Assembly (NCBI RefSeq): GCF_026802175.1
Contig: NZ_CP113797.1
Span: 1,155,026-1,219,025 of the forward strand
Reading direction: 5' to 3'
DNA length: 64,000 bases
Source of the DNA: Thermocoleostomius sinensis A174
GTDB lineage: Bacteria; Cyanobacteriota; Cyanobacteriia; Elainellales; Elainellaceae
Below, one piece after another: positions 63,069-64,000 of this stretch. The notes under the pieces were generated by a model. It did no database searches. It saw only the letters and a program-made list of their open reading frames with translations, and was not told the origin of the DNA. Within the stretch, counting starts at the first letter, position 1. The number at the start of each line of letters is the position of its first letter. Position numbers and translations under genes: made by a program.

Positions 63069-63124
63069 CCAGATTAATCGTTGAACGGTTTGAATCTTAA
63101 TCCAGTATTAAGGATTCTAGTGGG

Positions 63125-64000
63125 TTATGGGCTTTTTTCAGTGGATTGAGTCCGAGAAATTGACCAGGTTAGCACCCCACCGACAATGGCTAATAGGGCT
63201 AATCCTAAAAACACCGCTTGAATACCAAAGAAGGTTTCCGCAATGCCTGCTAGGGCTAACGGTAAACTTAGGGCAATGTTAATCGCATTATTTTGTAGTC
63301 CAAATACCTTACCGCGCATGGCGGCTGGTGTTTCTTCCTGGATAGCCGTTTGCATAGGAACACCCACAATAGCCGCACAGGCTCCTAGCATCACCAGTAG
63401 CGGCAATGTGGGAAGAAGATGATGGGCCACTAGCGAAATTGCAGCCAGGGAAGCAGCCATTCCGATTGATCCATACAGCCCCAATTGCGCCCGAGAAATC
63501 CGTTGACCAAACTGACCTACCAACACGGCTCCGATTGCCATGCCGATGCCACCTGCTGCTAATAGAAAACCAAATTGCGAGGATTTCAGCTCCGGCATAA
63601 TTTCCGCCAACCGTACTGCCAGCACTGCTAGGGCTGCAAAGATAGAAAATAGAATGACCAATTGAATCATGGCAGCGCGCACGCGTCGTTGCCCATTGAG
63701 GTAGCGTAAACCATCGCGAATGTTTTGCCATACATCCGGCAAGGATTCATCGGCATCCACGGTTTTTTCTTTGGTTCTCAGCAACATCAGCAACAATCCA
63801 GCGATCGTATAGCTGCCACCCACCAATAGTTCTTTTCCTAGATCTGGACCCAAGTTTAGTGAGGTTGCGATCGGTTGTAGGAGGCGATCGGCGATCGCTA
63901 AAAGGGGTTCTCCTAGAGCAAACCCAACAATCACCGACGCCATCATCGTCATGGTGTACAACGAATTGGCCGAGAGCAGGTGCTTTCGTTCCACAATCAG
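63125..64000 (-). CDS. MFS transporter, C-terminal part (cut by window edge)
   Basis: The 291 visible residues form the later part of a major-facilitator protein: about seven to eight helices, including a motif LSANSLYTMTMMASVIVGFALG and AAGGIGMAIGAVLVGQFGQRI. The reading runs in frame off the right edge of the window, so the N-terminal helices are missing. It belongs to the DHA1/macrolide-efflux-like group by pattern. The substrate is unknown. It may be cotranscribed with the GT4 gene downstream. Confidence 0.85.
   Translation of the reverse strand: MIVERKHLLSANSLYTMTMMASVIVGFALGEPLLAIADRLLQPIATSLNLGPDLGKELLVGGSYTIAGLLLMLLRTKEKTVDADESLPDVWQNIRDGLRYLNGQRRVRAAMIQLVILFSIFAALAVLAVRLAEIMPELKSSQFGFLLAAGGIGMAIGAVLVGQFGQRISRAQLGLYGSIGMAASLAAISLVAHHLLPTLPLLVMLGACAAIVGVPMQTAIQEETPAAMRGKVFGLQNNAINIALSLPLALAGIAETFFGIQAVFLGLALLAIVGGVLTWSISRTQSTEKSP

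Overview
The window comes from a cyanobacterium, probably a filamentous or colonial non-model lineage. Evidence: many copies of the cyanobacterial HIP1 octamer GCGATCGC (for example at 503, 5193, 15603 and 18123), genes known essentially only from cyanobacteria and plastids (ycf35, ycf46, a Psb32-like TPM protein), Rcp1-type response regulators, DUF4347 and AAA_35 (AAA-like) proteins, and abundant pentapeptide-repeat proteins. No rRNA, tRNA, intact prophage or CRISPR array was found. A species cannot be named from the sequence.

Layout. 1-5.1 kb: the tail of an S26 signal peptidase, an ABC exporter, an HlyD-type adaptor and a MacB-type permease, all on the + strand and apparently an export block. 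5.1-9.6 kb: housekeeping genes on the - strand (HAD phosphatase, DUF2243 membrane protein, aldo/keto reductase, ABC-F ATPase). 9.7-15.7 kb: a tightly overlapping signalling operon made of an RsbQ/KAI2-like alpha/beta hydrolase, a membrane PAS/GAF histidine kinase, an Rcp1-like receiver and a hybrid kinase. 15.9-19.3 kb: a decayed region with a mechanosensitive-channel fragment, an internally deleted IS5 transposase, a pentapeptide-repeat gene, foldback repeats and small genes. 19.3-23.4 kb: an ABC-2 (NodIJ-like) exporter, an alkaline-phosphatase-superfamily enzyme and a lipoprotein.

23.7-31.7 kb: one giant reducing type I polyketide synthase (KS-AT-DH-ER-KR-ACP) fused to a PLP-dependent alpha-oxoamine synthase, predicted to release a long-chain alpha-aminoketone. 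32.5-41.1 kb: a 2860-residue secreted cadherin/RTX protein with 14 cadherin-like repeats and DNA-level duplication. 41.5-50.2 kb: ilvN, a Psb32-like protein, a DUF948/YtxH pair, a soluble histidine kinase, a ribbon-helix-helix gene, lepA and a small lipoprotein. 50.5-52.9 kb: a DUF4347 protein with a glycine-rich stalk.

52.9-58.9 kb: the most unusual block. It has a Cache-HAMP membrane sensor fused directly to an AAA_35 ATPase, two paralogous LivJ-type periplasmic binding lipoproteins with no ABC permease or ATPase, and a truncated second AAA_35 protein, all on one strand. It reads as a ligand-binding signalling system whose output is a STAND-like ATPase instead of a kinase. 59.1-64 kb: ycf35, ycf46, a ribbon-helix-helix gene with a nearby operator-like palindrome, a GT4 glycosyltransferase and the C-terminal part of an MFS transporter cut by the window edge.
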